DNA from: Sphagnum compactum
Lineage: Eukaryota > Bryophyta > Sphagnopsida > Sphagnales
DNA: 64,000 nt
Direction of reading: 5' to 3'
NCBI GenBank assembly: GCA_965153455.1
Contig: OZ234501.1
Location: forward strand, 7,936,001 to 8,000,000
The position numbers and the translations under genes are program-made. The notes below the pieces were generated by a model that was not told the DNA's origin, made no database searches, and worked only from the letters and a program-made list of their open reading frames with translations. Every line of letters starts with the position of its first letter. Position 1 is the stretch's first letter. Of the stretch, positions 11,630 through 24,649 are shown in pieces.

Positions 11630-12640
11630 AATCTCAAGCCTTATTTTGTAAAAAAGTTGCGGGAGTGTAACACATGTTGCAAGTATCACATTGAGGTTGA
11701 TGAGCTTCGTGTCGGTTGCAACAACATGAGGGCTATTGGAATTTTTTTGAATCCGGACATGGCAAGGGTGAACATGATAAAACAAGGGTTGTAGTCAAAC
11801 AAGCACTCACATAAGAGCAATTGAATGTTAATGGTAAACAACTACAATGTGTAAAACAAGTTTGTGATTAATTGACAAATGTTTTGTCAAATAGGCCTGC
11901 TTTCTCATATGTTAAGGAGAAAACACCTTTGAAAAGGTTCTGTTGGCACATTGGTATTTTTGCTATTAAAAGACATATCTTGGGAGTGTGAAACTATGAA
12001 GGGCAACAGGAAAATCCACCAGATCCAAGCTCATGGGGATCCTTTGAAACTCATGGTTCAAGATTTTGCCTGTTTTTATGAGTATTGTTTGGATGAGGAT
12101 TGGGAACTTTGTGTGAATGTGGCCCATATTGGACGGTGGCAGCTTGAAACACTACAACCGTTGAATGTAACTTCAGCTTGAAATCTTAATGTAATTGACC
12201 AAATAGATGCTGGCCAAGAACTTGACTTTTGGGTCCAATGGGGAATCTTTGGTTCCAACACTAGAAGCAGGTGATAATTTTGTGGTGCCTGTTAAGGATG
12301 ATAATGATGAGGGGTAGAGTTTTACATAATGTGTTGTGAAAGGCCGCCCTTCACCTTGGATGTTGGGGTGGGGCCAGATTTCTGGGATGTTACCTATTCT
12401 ATAGGGGAGGTTGTGGTATCAGGGAAATACTACAAGTCTTGGGGTAAGAAAGGTTTGTCATATGTCATGTTGAATGATAACCCAATGGGATATGCCTACT
12501 CACATCTTGTTTGCTATGCAAAGTTTTCAATGTCATTAGCTACACATCGGGTTAAAAGCAACACCCAAGTGTTTGCTACGTCAAAGAACACCTTGGAGGC
12601 CATAAAAGCTAGCATAAAACATGATTCTAGTGAAGAATAA
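11630..12640 (+). pseudogene. Broken ORF cluster, probably a repeat-encoded protein remnant
   Basis: Plus-strand coding-like fragments follow one another but are split by stops and frameshifts. The first, near 11,650, contains a CxxC (ECNTCCKY). The second is 11,951-12,181. The third, to 12,640, reads through a one-base shift just before 12,310 as GVEFYIMCCERP, then GKYYKSWGKKGLSYVMLNDN, then AYSHLVCYAKFSM. The last fragment has the composition of a real folded protein. I do not recognise the family and assign no function. The broken frames suggest an old transposable element or pseudogene. Confidence 0.4.
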
Positions 12641-15560
12641 AAAGGTCTACACGACACAAGCTCATATTTCTAGTAAGTTTCCAAAGCTTACATTGTAATT
12701 ATTATAATTTTCCTTGATGTTGTCCAACCTGCCCAATGTAATCAAAATCCAACCTATAACCAGTTTGAGGAAACTTGCCCTTGATTAGCTATTTTGTTGT
12801 AATAGGAACTTGCATTGGAATGGTCATTTTTTTGCAACTAGTTTTTAATGAAACTTTGGATTGTATTTTTTTATTTTTTGGCAAGATTAGGATAAGATTG
12901 TAGTATTTCCTTGAATAGTTAAATAAGTTCATCAATTTGGTGCTCTAGCGTAATTCTATTGATGTAGGAGATTGGCTAAAGGAGTACTACCAACATCAAG
13001 TGTCAAAACAAATCTTGAAATGAAGGATAGGAAGGCAAGGGTGGAAGGTTGAACTAGTTGATGCAAATTTGCTTAGAATATTAGAGATAGGCAATGCTTA
13101 CATAAGGTTTCCACCAAAATTGTGAAGCCAATTGCAATTCAGCCATGGAAAGTTGTTGTTTAAACTAGTAATTTGTTTAGAAGTTTCAAGGGCCAAACAT
13201 TTGTATTTGGGGATTACAATTTACAAAATGTGGACTAGGTGAAATTTGCAATTCAAATGTAAAGGCCATTACGTCTACGAGAGGCCATTAATTTGGTCTA
13301 TAAGGTTTATTGTGTAAATCATTTATAGTATTCTTGCAAAAGGAAAATACCAACTTGTTCTAGGAGAATCTATAGTCAAATGAGTCTAAACACATTGATT
13401 TTTTTAAGGTGATGTTTGCAAATGTATTCACATTCTCATTGGTAGTCCACAGACATCACCTTGTTGATTACCAATGAGACTGTTTCCTTTGCCCCAACAA
13501 AATTATAATAATATCAACAAACTTTCAACCTTAAATCCATGTTATGTTGAAGGTTTCATTTTGTTATTGAAACCAATGGTGTATTTGATGGGGGTGCAAG
13601 GGGCATCACGAATTTGAATTTGATGGAATGAAACAAGCTTTAGACTATCATTAAAAAACTAATTGATCTTACGGTATGTCCCTGGGACATAGTCATATTT
13701 GCATATGGTTTTTTTTTTCAATTTGAACAATTACCAAGTGATGAGGAACCAAACAACAATCGTTAATACCAAAGTTCAATATGGCTAGAAATTTTTTGAT
13801 GGGTGTTGTTGTCTTAGAAGTAATGAAATGAATTTTATGGATAAGGGTAATGGTTAAATTTGCAAGGTTAGGTTCATGTTGTGACCTTTTCTTATCACTC
13901 CAAAGCTAAGTCATTTTATGCAAGTGATTATTTCCATACTCTTAAACTAGTGTTGTCTGTGTATTCCTAGGTTTATAGTTGGCCATTTGAGTATGGATTG
14001 AAACTCAGCATTGGAGTCGAGTACCTTATCTTCAAAACTTGTCTCAAGTTGGATATGAATATATCTGGACATAACAAATTATGTGGGCTCATTTTGCAAG
14101 TAACACTTCTTTTTCCATGTCCTCCTATTTCCTGGAGCTTGTAATAAAATTAAGATATTTAATCTTGTAGCCAATTTGATGAAACTTGCCACTCCTCCTA
14201 TCTCCTTTTCTTGGAATGGTTATCTTCACATTAGTTACAGAAAAATTTGTTATTTTAAACTAGTAACGTCCATTCAAAGTTATCGTTTCTTAATACAAAT
14301 CCCACCAAAGAAAATTAAACTCTAGGGTTCAAGGTTGATGTTATCACTTACACATATGACTACTTTCCATTATTTATGGAGATGGTAGAAAAGATAATCC
14401 AAGATATGGTAAAGCTTATGTAAATGCCATGGACCATGACTGAAGAAAAGGGGTGATTAGATTTAAGTGTCAGAATCAAAGTGTTGTAAAGAAGTGTACT
14501 TTTAGTGCAAAATGTAAGTTTTACCCTACCTATGACTTTGCATGATTTAATGAGTAGCTCTATGTGATTTTATAGAAGAAAGGCATATGCACATTTGTAA
14601 CTTCAATAAACACAATTTTGTATACACATGATTGAGTAATACAAGTGTGATTTTTTTTTGCAACAATAATCATTTGGCACTAGGGGGACTTTAATATACA
14701 AAATGTGAAGCAGGTGCAATTTAGGAAATTAGAGCATTATAGTTATTAAGATATTCTAGCTCTTTTGGATAATTAAGAAATTCCATCTAGGAAATCCTAG
14801 TGGGAAGTTTATAGGTTGAATGGAACAAGCAAAGAACATATTCAATGCCACCTAGTTCAATTACTTGATCAATTCAATGGTTCAAGGTTATTACCAAGTA
14901 CATGTGCTTGAATTGTTTTCTAGGTTCAGACATCCTTGATGTTCAAAAACCTACATGTTCTATTGCTATGGGATGCACCAAAACAAATTCTGATGGCTAA
15001 ACAAGTATTAGTTCTATCTAGTTTCAAACAAAAACTAGATATGTCAAAATGTTGCTTCAAAATTGTAAAAAAGCTGCATTATCTAGTATTGTTTTTGCTA
15101 CAACCTGAAATTAAAACAAACCTTGCGAATTACTAACAACACTTCTAATCTAATAAGAAGGCCAGTAATTCTTGAAGTATGTTTCTTACCTATGCTAGGA
15201 CTATGGATTTTGATTTCCTTGGTTTTATAGTGCTTATAAAAATAGTACCATGTTGAGTTTTCAAAGATGGTGAAGTGTTTTCGTTCCCAATTCCATGTTG
15301 CAAAAAGGATCAAACCCCATATATTGCCAAAATGTTTTTGTGATTTTACAACCCTTAGGAGATTCCATTGATTCTTTAGTAGGTATGGATTCATCATTCT
15401 TCATGTAGTAACATATCCCTTTTAGCATTTTTTCTTGCCCTTCTTGGATTTTGATTTCCTTAGTTTTGTAGTATTTGCAATGGTAGGTCCAAGTCGAGGT
15501 TTCAAAGCTGGTGGGTTCATCACTTGAGATACATCTTTCATTGGCTGACCTTTTCCATGT
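12641..15560. other. Intergenic, nothing recognised
   Basis: AT-rich DNA with scattered phrases resembling parts of the preceding broken ORF cluster (for example 'ttggatatgaatatatctgg' near 14,050). ORFs are short and without domain features. Confidence 0.45.
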
Positions 15561-15572
15561 TTTGCAAAAGCA

Positions 15573-16350
15573 CTAGCAAACCCCAAATCTACTCAAGTAA
15601 TCCATTTGATGCCAAAATCCTTTCCATATTGCCTCTATGATCTTGGGGGCTTTAGGAGATTCCATTAGTTCTTCAGATTTTGATTCAGAGTCACTATCAC
15701 CACCACCATATGGAGAGTCATTAGATTCTGAGCTATCAACCGTCATGGACTCATCATCAACCTCAACATTTAATGCCTTCCCCTTGAACCTCGGTACCTT
15801 GGATCCTTTCTTTTTATGCAAAAGAGATTTAGGCATGAAGTTCTTTTCTTTCTTCTTGGCTTGCTTGGACAACAACAATGCTTGGTCATGGCATTCATTG
15901 TTTGAAGAACTATCATCATAACTACTTGAAGAAACTTGTAGTACCTTTTGGTTTTTGGAATACTTCATTTTATTCTTCTTCTTCTTACCCATGGGATCAT
16001 TAAACTTCTCCAACTTAGGAATTAGTCAAGCAACTTGGTTTCTTGCAGCTCCTAGGCTCTTTTGGTTCATTAATCCCTAGTAGAAGCCTTAAACAACTTT
16101 GTAATTGTGTGTTGATTATAGAAATGAACATAATTTGAGGATTGAAAGGCTCAGTAGCTTGACAAGAAGGCGCTTGTTCAAATGCCACCTTTGGAACTAT
16201 TGAATTTTGTTTAGAATAATTAACATGTGCTTTCATGGGCCTTGCTGGTGTTTGAAATAAACCAACAATCCTTCTAGTTCTAGCATTAGAAGTCGGAGAA
16301 GGTGGCACTTTGGGTGTCACCACACGCTGTAAAGAGCTCGCTAATCCCAC
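15573..16350 (-). pseudogene. Two adjacent minus-strand ORFs, unknown, probable gene remnant
   Basis: Reading leftwards, a 111-codon ORF (16,350-16,015) is followed after its stop by a 146-codon ORF (16,013-15,573) in a different frame. The first is Pro/Thr/Ser-rich with a basic patch (ARTRRIVG). The second begins with Lys-rich runs (GKKKKNKMKY), has a Ser/Asp stretch and a second Lys block (KKKEKN, HKKKGSK), and ends in an acidic segment (SDSESKSEEL) and aromatic residues. This resembles the charged linker of a nucleic-acid-binding or gag-like protein, but no diagnostic motif is present. Function is unknown. Confidence 0.3.
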
Positions 16351-16884
16351 CTCTGGGCTTAAGTAATTGGACTCATTTACAACGCTTTAAAAATGTTTAG
16401 TTTTCGGGTATTCTATTTTGGGGTATTCTGCAAGTGTGCCTCTCCTGATAATCTTGCAAGCTTTTGAAAGTGCTCTCCAGACAATCTTATGGTAGTCTAC
16501 AAGTGTTGAATGGATCCTGTTGGAGATCCAATTGAATTTGCAAGATCAAAAATTATGTTATATTGAGTTCACTTCCTCCTTGCTTGAACTTTAACTGAAG
16601 AAGAAAAGTCTTCACATTTGGGTTTGACCTGGCCAACATTAATGTCTACATATAGAACACATGATTAATTATGAATTTTTTGATACAGTCCAAACAATAA
16701 CCCCTACCATGTTGTTGGTTAAAAGTTGCATATAATGTAATTTCAATATTAGATGTATACAACAAAGTAGCAGTAATAGTATTTGAGAGGTACAAAACTT
16801 AATAATAATTGAGCATAGTAATAGTAGTTCTATTAAGAAATTAACATTAATAGTATAACAACATACTAACTACAAGTAATACCT

Positions 16885-17205
16885 CCTTAAGAGTACGTGG
16901 GCACAAAGCAAAACACGTAAGAGTACGTGAATACAAAGCATTAGACTTAAGAGTACATGGCCACAAAGCAAAAGACTTAAAAATACATGAGTAAAAGGCA
17001 AAAAACTACAGAGTACATGAATACAAAACATAATATTGTATATTCATGATTACAAAGCAGAAGCTTGAAAAGTACATGCCTACAAAACTAAAGAATAAAG
17101 TACATGGGTAAGAAGCAGAAGACAATAAAGTACATGAGTACATGGCAGAGGACTTAAGAGTTATGGGCACATAGAACAATACTTGTAGTCCAAGAATCAT
17201 GGACT
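16885..17205. repeat. Minisatellite, about 31-34-bp unit, nine or so copies
   Basis: A unit of the form 'ttaagagtacatg.g.acaaagcaaaagac' is repeated head to tail from about 16,887, then at 16,918, 16,949 and onwards, with increasing divergence until about 17,200. No spacers of unique sequence separate conserved repeats, so it is not CRISPR-like. Confidence 0.8.
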
Positions 17206-20200
17206 TCAAGTACTTACTATGTAGACTTCAAGTAAATATTAATATAACAAGTATACATAGGCGAGGAGGCTCAATGTACTGAAGAGGAGAATAAAATGTA
17301 TTGTCAATACATAAGACTCTAGTTACACACAAAATGCTTTAAATTACTATAGTACTTTAGGTCTCTAGTAATATTTAGTTTTCTAATATATAGTCCTATC
17401 TAAAAGACAAGGAAAGACTAATACATTTCAATAGAGGTAGTTTGTAAGTTATTTACACCAAAAACCAAAAGTAATGGTATTTAGTTCAGATAATAGTTGT
17501 TTACATTGCTATCATTTCCATTGTCTATGACACCTCTAGCTTTAACCTTTTTGTGACCAAGCTGCCTAGAGGTGCTAGCTTCAAACACTAATGAATGTTG
17601 TTTGATGTTGTTTACCTACTACCACACTATTAAAACCCAATGCAAGGGAAGCTAACTAAACACTATAATAGACTAAAAAAGCTACTGATGCAATTGGAGT
17701 AAAGTTGACTTATGAAAACATGAGATAGGTAACATAATTATAACTTGTTGATGGTCATAGTTAGAAAATTTCAAACCAAATCATCATCTTCACCACGTGA
17801 CTAGCTATAAGGCTTGTCATTGGCTTCATTAGCTTTAGATAGTAGCTAAATACAAACTCACAATAATCTGCAAAAAGGTGGAGGTCGCTTGAAAAATTAC
17901 ACAAACTGTATGCAATCCTGAGTGGTTGCTATGTTTTTGGAAATAGCCAAAAGGCATTGCTTTAGTGGGAAATGTTGCTAGCCTACCATCAAATGACTCA
18001 CATATACATTCATCCCAAACATTATAAGCTTATTGCACATATTGTGGAACAACTAAACAATATAAGTTATGCTTGCAACACAATCAAAATGAATAACCAA
18101 TATTATGAATGTTAATCACAAAATGACTAGATGCCAATTTGATTACATTCCTTCATCCCACCAAACCTTCCACAATGCACAAAACCTTCAAATGTGGATG
18201 TAACATGATAACCATCATGCTGTGAGCTTATAGTGCATCAAAAGACCATAAGAAATCCAAAAAAAAATTGATCACTTTTATAACTTCAAGTTACATATTC
18301 CAATGCAAAAGTAAAATCTTTACCTCAAAAAGGTCAAAAACTTCAAATGGGCTATACAATTGCAACAACTCAGTTTCCATGTTCACAGTTACGGTGATAA
18401 TTATTGTCAAGGCATTTAACAACAACCATTGGCCCTTGGATTGATTCAACACACATGCTGAAACAACAAGATTTAAGGCAAATGTGATTGCTTTAGCAAC
18501 AACCCACACTTGGGCTTTAGGAACCTTATATTGTAAAGCCATAGTTTTTGCTTGTTATAACAAAGAATGATGGCATTTTTAAACTTTAGAGTCTTTTCAA
18601 ACAAAATGACCTTATTTTCACAAGAGTTTTTAATTTTTGGTGTTGCATCACACTTTAGCACAAGCTCGTTCCCATTCCTACCTCCCTTTCCCTGACTTTT
18701 TGGTCTATGTCATGGTTTTTTGTAAACCAACCTAGGCATCCTTCACATTCACATGATGTAGCCCAATAGAAACCTTGTCATCATTTGTAGCATATTAACA
18801 AACCTTAAACATTACATGCCTAAAGCATTTTCCTTCATAAATTTTCAAAGTTTCATATGATACCAAGATTGTGATTCCACTTTTGATGATGTGTTTTGAA
18901 CAATTGAACCCCAATATTATTGCAGTTACTACAACAATTGATGATGCAAGATTGGAGCTTGATGAAACTATGTTTGGAGTGGGGGCCTTAATTGAGGAAT
19001 CTTTTTAAACATTAGTCACTAGAGAGTTGTTTTTGTTTAAGAGGTTGATTATTTCCTTATCTACATGTGTAGATCCACTAACTTGGTGGTGTATGCATGA
19101 ACGTTAGTTTTTGAATATGGGTTTTCTTGCAAAATAGATTCTTGGAATCCCAGGTTCACAAATAAAAACTACATGAATTTTTAATCTTGTTGGGGTGTTG
19201 ACAACTTTAAAGCACTAGCGCTTACAAATGGACAACATGGATTCAATCATCACTATTGTGAAGAATTGACCTGATGATCCATATGCCAATTATAAGCCAA
19301 ATTCTATAACTTCAAACAATACTTGAAAATAGAAGAATTGATGGCAAAGGATAACTACAATTTGATTGAAGAACATGATTTTTTTGAAGAATTGCAAGTT
19401 GATGGTGACTAACTTTGTGGGCTGGGGTGGGTTTGTGTGGGGTGTGATTGGGTTAGGGAACTTGTGCTACAATTGGGTAGAGTTCTATGGTTCTTCATAT
19501 AATGGGGTTCAATTCCTTCACAAGTTTTGGTTTGGTTCTAGGAGTCTAGCTTTCTAGGTTCTTTATTCTTTCTTGCAATTTTTTAAAGGTAGAAAATCAA
19601 AAAATTGATATGCATAACCTTTTTGCATATCCATCATTTTGTGAAAATTTAAAATCAGCATATGCATAACTGGAAATTTTTATAAAAATTAAAATAATGT
19701 GTAAGGGGATGGTGTAGTAGATTACAACAGAAAATTCCTCTAAATGTCCAGTTTGGCATGTTTACATCAAAACTTCGTCAGCTGATCTTCCTTTACAACC
19801 AGGGCCCAAAGTACGGATGAATTGCAAGTACCCTAGTACACTATGTAATATGTATGTCATGTGACTCCTGGTTGATAAATGGCTGCGCCCATGTACAACA
19901 CGAGCCTCGTAGGGTAACTAGGGCTCTGATCCCTATGGCAAGTTCAACCTAAGAATAGAAAAAAGAACAAATCTTGCATGAAGTTCTAAACATAAAACTC
20001 ACTATTCACCATCACACCTGGTTACCCTATACCTGTTCTTCACCTATTGCACATAAAGCAGTGGTCCATTTTCTCTTTTGTATTTTGGTGATGCTCCCCA
20101 GCCTCAATTTTCCTGTGAACATGAATTTTTTTTTTTGAAAAACCCTCCCAATCTGGTGTGGCCCTTCTGGCTTCTGGAAGTTACTGTGCCTAGAGAATAA

Positions 20201-22860
20201 CTTATAGAGGCCAAAAGGTATTATTATTCATCTTTTTGGTTCATTTTTAAAATTCTGTTTCTTCAAAAAGGGATCGATTCTTTACACATGTGAATGTTCC
20301 ATATAGAGGGCCTTCCAGATGTTCGACCTCGGGTGGCCTCATGGATCTCAAATTTCCTATACAAATTGTACCAAATGAAAACTACAAGGTTCAGTTATCT
20401 AAACCCACTCCTGACTCCCTGGGATTCTTCACTGGGCAAAATTTTCACCAGCTGGCAGACTTCTTTAGACCAGTGTATTAAAAACAGTGTTTATGGAGGT
20501 TTCTGATACCCAAGTGTGAGAAAGTTTTATAGGAAAATCTTGCTTACATCTGCCTTTCCAATAGGGAGCCAGCAATAAGAAAAATCCTTAAATGAATTTA
20601 TTTTCAGATTTTTTTAACCACATTTGGCTAATTTGCTAAAACTTTTGCTACCATCTTTTTTTATATTGGCAATGTTTAGCCAGATTGCAAAAATATATAT
20701 ACATCTGTAAAATTCCTCAAGGACAATCCCAGTCTCAATTGTCACATTGCATCACCTCCCCCCTAATGTTGATTGCTAGAACGCATTATTTTCAATGTCA
20801 TTCTTCGCAAGTACTTGTTAAAGTTGATTACATTTCATTGTGATGTGTGCTTCTGTTGTTTCACCCTGATTTTTTCCTTGGTGCTCAATAAATTTAGCAA
20901 TTTAGCTTTCTCCTAGTCCTCCCAAAACCCAAAAAAGTCATATACACCCTAAAACTTCTATAACTGAAGTTTTTTTTGCACAGCTAGTTTGAACCTAAAA
21001 TTGCTGTTTCATTCTTGGTTGGAGTGAACACAGAAAGTGAGCGAGAACAGCTCGGATATAGAGAAATTGGGTAACTACTGTGAGGATTCAATTCTCACAC
21101 AAGATTCGATACTATGAAGACTAAAACGCATGGAGTGACCAATGACTCGATAGTGATGAAACTATTCTGTTCAATGTAGCCCGCCACTTTCTCCCAAACT
21201 TTGGGCTTTATGCATGTTCAAAAATTCCTCAGGAAGTAGGGGCCTATACACATGCAAGGTCCTCTGTTCTAACTTGAAGGAAATATCACGCACATGTGTG
21301 GCGATATTGTGTGGCATGATTGTGTGGCGATTAAGAAATCTTAAATAAAAAATGTCTAAATGAGATTTTCTTTTTGAAATATATAGCGTACATATTGAAC
21401 CGCTGGAGATGCTCTAACATAATATTTGTATTTCAAATTTGGTTTATAGCCAGATTTGGCTAAATCTTCCTAGGGATGATGGTAACTTTTTCTATATCTT
21501 CTTGTGGATGATTGCCACGTTGGCCACAAACAAAAGTTCCTAATAAAAACACTGAAGATACCTCAAATGTTGAAAAGTTCAGTGGATGAAGTACGACTAC
21601 CCAAGTACTTAACTCAAGTGTGCAAGTATTTGTACTTGCCCTTGCTTCCATCATTTTTTAATGGAGAATTGTCAGTTTTCGAAATTGGGCAAAATTTGGT
21701 GAATGTTTAAGGAGGAAAGGAATTTTTTTTGTCAAAAAAAAGAATTAGCGTGACCTTTATGTGACTTTGCCAAAAAAACAAGATTGCCAAATGGCACTAT
21801 TGAGGAAGCCATAAAATCATTTCGCCAATTGTTATGTAGGCGACAAAATGTCTATTGTGTGCTTCCATGTTGGTGCTTATACCTATCATTTTTCACACAT
21901 ATATCAAATAACATAGAATTATCCTAAATGACATATCACATTTAAACCATAAAACGTTACTCATTGGCAAACTTGCAAGACTCCAAGCCCAAAAACTTAA
22001 AATGGACTACACACAAACAAGATGCAACAATGAAACTTGCATCAAAACACAAAAAAACTTATAACAACAAACTTGTATGTTCTAGAATCTCAAATCACCA
22101 AAAATTGATTTCAAAATATACACAATAAGATTATATCCCAAACATGAAATATCTCAAAATTAGTTCATACTTGAACTAATTCCAAACTAAAACACATGTA
22201 GTTGCACTAACCCAAATTATAATTAACCTAATCATGATTTAATAAGGTAATTAACATAACACACTTGATAATTGTCATGCACTACCATGTTAACATCTAT
22301 AACTATCACTGGCCACAAACATACCAAATAACATAAAACTATCATGAATGGTGTATCACATCCAAATTGTCTCCTTATTTAGGCTAAGGTACCCTTAAGC
22401 CAAATAGTAATGTTGTCACATCCAAAGTAATTAATGTTGTCTATTATATGCACACATAATTTTTCAATTCAAATCTACAAATTCAAGGTTAATAACCACC
22501 ACTATGAATAATGACATAATGGATAGTATCACGGTGTTAAGCAATTGTCAGATTCTCCATAGCCATCAACATTACACATGGAAACAAAAATTTTCATTAT
22601 TCACATTGTTGAATCTAGTGTTGGGCTAGTATCAAATGTTTTTTATACCTGCCAATTTTGATTTTCACAAAATATTTCAAAACATTTCCATTTCTCACTT
22701 TTTAATTTTAAAAAAATAAATATACATTAGGTTAGGGTATATATATATAATTAATTAATTCTCACAATGTCAGTTCCCATAAATTTGAAAATAGTCGGTT
22801 TTCACAAACTAGTTATTAGATTACCTTTTTCAAATAAAAATTAATAATATTACAAAAAAA
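17206..22860. other. Intergenic, no supported gene
   Basis: About 5.6 kb of AT-rich DNA. ORFs near 18,291-18,661, 19,366 and 20,290 are short, and those around 20,290-20,506 overlap in two frames. No domains, RNA genes or splice-linked exons could be supported. Confidence 0.45.
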
Positions 22861-22919
22861 ATGTATGATATTTTTATTTTTGAATTTTTTTTTAAACCAA
22901 CGATTTATTTGTATAATTT

Positions 22920-24640
22920 TCATACTTCAACAAACTTCATCATTTTCAAAGTCACCTTCAAATTCTTTTAACTCCTCTTCTAAATCTATATCCCTTTCAA
23001 GGAATTCTATTAAATTGGATGCAAATTTACATCCTACTTTAAGGTCATTAGGCCAATTTTTGTTCACAAATATCAACTTTTTAAAATTTTCAATCTGCAA
23101 ATGACATCTTCTAAGGTTAGTAACTATTCCAACCAAAGAAAAAATTATTTCAGTTTCAATCGATGATCCAACAATGCCCAAAATCTGGTGAACTAAAAAA
23201 CCAACAATAGGGAACATTTCTTCATGTTTCTCCCACCATTGAAGAAAACATTTCATGTCTTTAACATTCAATTGGTATAATCTAAAAATCAACAACTCCC
23301 TCTTGATAAGCTCTTATGTTGGTTCCCTTGTACTTGTAATTTGCTAAAAAATGTTCAAATTACAATCCTAATAAAAAAATTCTTGGGACCAACATAATGT
23401 GTATCTAAGCTTATGAAAGGATGTAAATGTTCATGACATTTGGGTCCAAACAACATATAATGAATCACTGTGTTTACTTTGGATTTAGGACCATTGTCCT
23501 TTTTGGGGGTCCTTTTTCCCAAAAAACATGTTTTCTTAGAGACAAATTTTCAAGTCAAATGTTTTTTAAAAATTTGTATATTGTATTTATAATTGCCCAA
23601 TATGTCATTTTTTTTTTACAATCAATTTTGAAGAAATAAATTTCTTGAAAGTGCACATATTTTGCCAAATTTTGTGTTTCGTCTTGAAAATTTGTCATAA
23701 TTTCAAATCATACCAAAACATGTTAACACTTTCAAGTTTTATTTTTTATGTTATAAAGAACAAGTTTTTTGCAAACAACATATACATTCCATCACATTTA
23801 CATGTTGAAAATGACTCATGAATTTTTTTAAAAACCAGAATTTTTAATAAACACGAAATCAAAAAGATATGAAAATTTGAGTGATTTTTAGATGTGTCTA
23901 ATAGTACTCTATTATTATAAAAAATATTGAGGATGAAATAAATTGTATTATGAAAATTAAGGGGCCTTTTATGAAAGTAGTGTCATTGAATGAAACTGTT
24001 AAACATCCTTTATCAAACTTTGGTATTGAAATTTGGATTAATTCATTTTAGATTTTTAAATATCCATATTATTCAATAAGCACAACTTTTCATGATTCAC
24101 ATGCCATTAAAGTGGCACCACATAAACAAATGTAACAAAAATTGCAAAAAAATTGATGTTTTGACATGAATTTTGGCTCGTTTGACCTCATCGACACCCA
24201 TTTGACAAATATAGGATATAAAAACTTCCTGTCATATTCCTTAACAAGACTAACACCTTGTTCTCATCCAACAAATGAAGATATTATATGAAGGTTTTTA
24301 AACCTAAGGTTTAACATCAAAAAAATCATGTTGTGGGTGTTTTTGTTTTTATATTTTGTTAAGATTGAAAGGAAAGAATCCAACACACCACAAACTTCCC
24401 TTCTAATGTTAAAAGCCATCAAAGCCAACTCATCAATAACAATTGAATCATCATCCATTAAAGTTTCAAACGAAGGAAAAACTTGATTTTTTAATTTAAG
24501 TCTTAAACTCATGGAAAGAGTGTAATGCATTACTAAGTAGCAAATGTCCATGTGATTGGTTAAAAACATGCAAAGACAATTGGAGAAAGACAATCCACAA
24601 TAATTTGAAAGATCTACCAAGTTAGAGGTGGAGGCACTTG
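22920..24640 (-). pseudogene. Degraded hAT-family transposase
   Basis: Read on the minus strand from about 24,620 down to 22,927, fragments give the order expected for the C-terminal half of a plant hAT transposase. First comes the HNMIFLMLNLRFKNLHIISSFVG-type segment near 24,270-24,340, residues ahead of it included. A VSLVKEYDRKFLYP piece follows near 24,210-24,245. Last is the dimerisation region at 23,295-22,927, with SSIETEIIFSLVGI, TNLRRCHLQIEN and IFVNKNWPND. Between the pieces lie stops and AT-rich insertions. The usual E-R-x-F-S-x-A-G core is altered to E-I-I-F-S-L-V-G. The element is dead. A related relic lies at 60.4-61.4 kb. Confidence 0.85.
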
Positions 24641-24649
24641 ACCAATAAC

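Noticed and set aside
16885-17205. Possible CRISPR-like array
   Set aside because: Repeats are head to tail without unique spacers, in plant nuclear DNA; it is a minisatellite.
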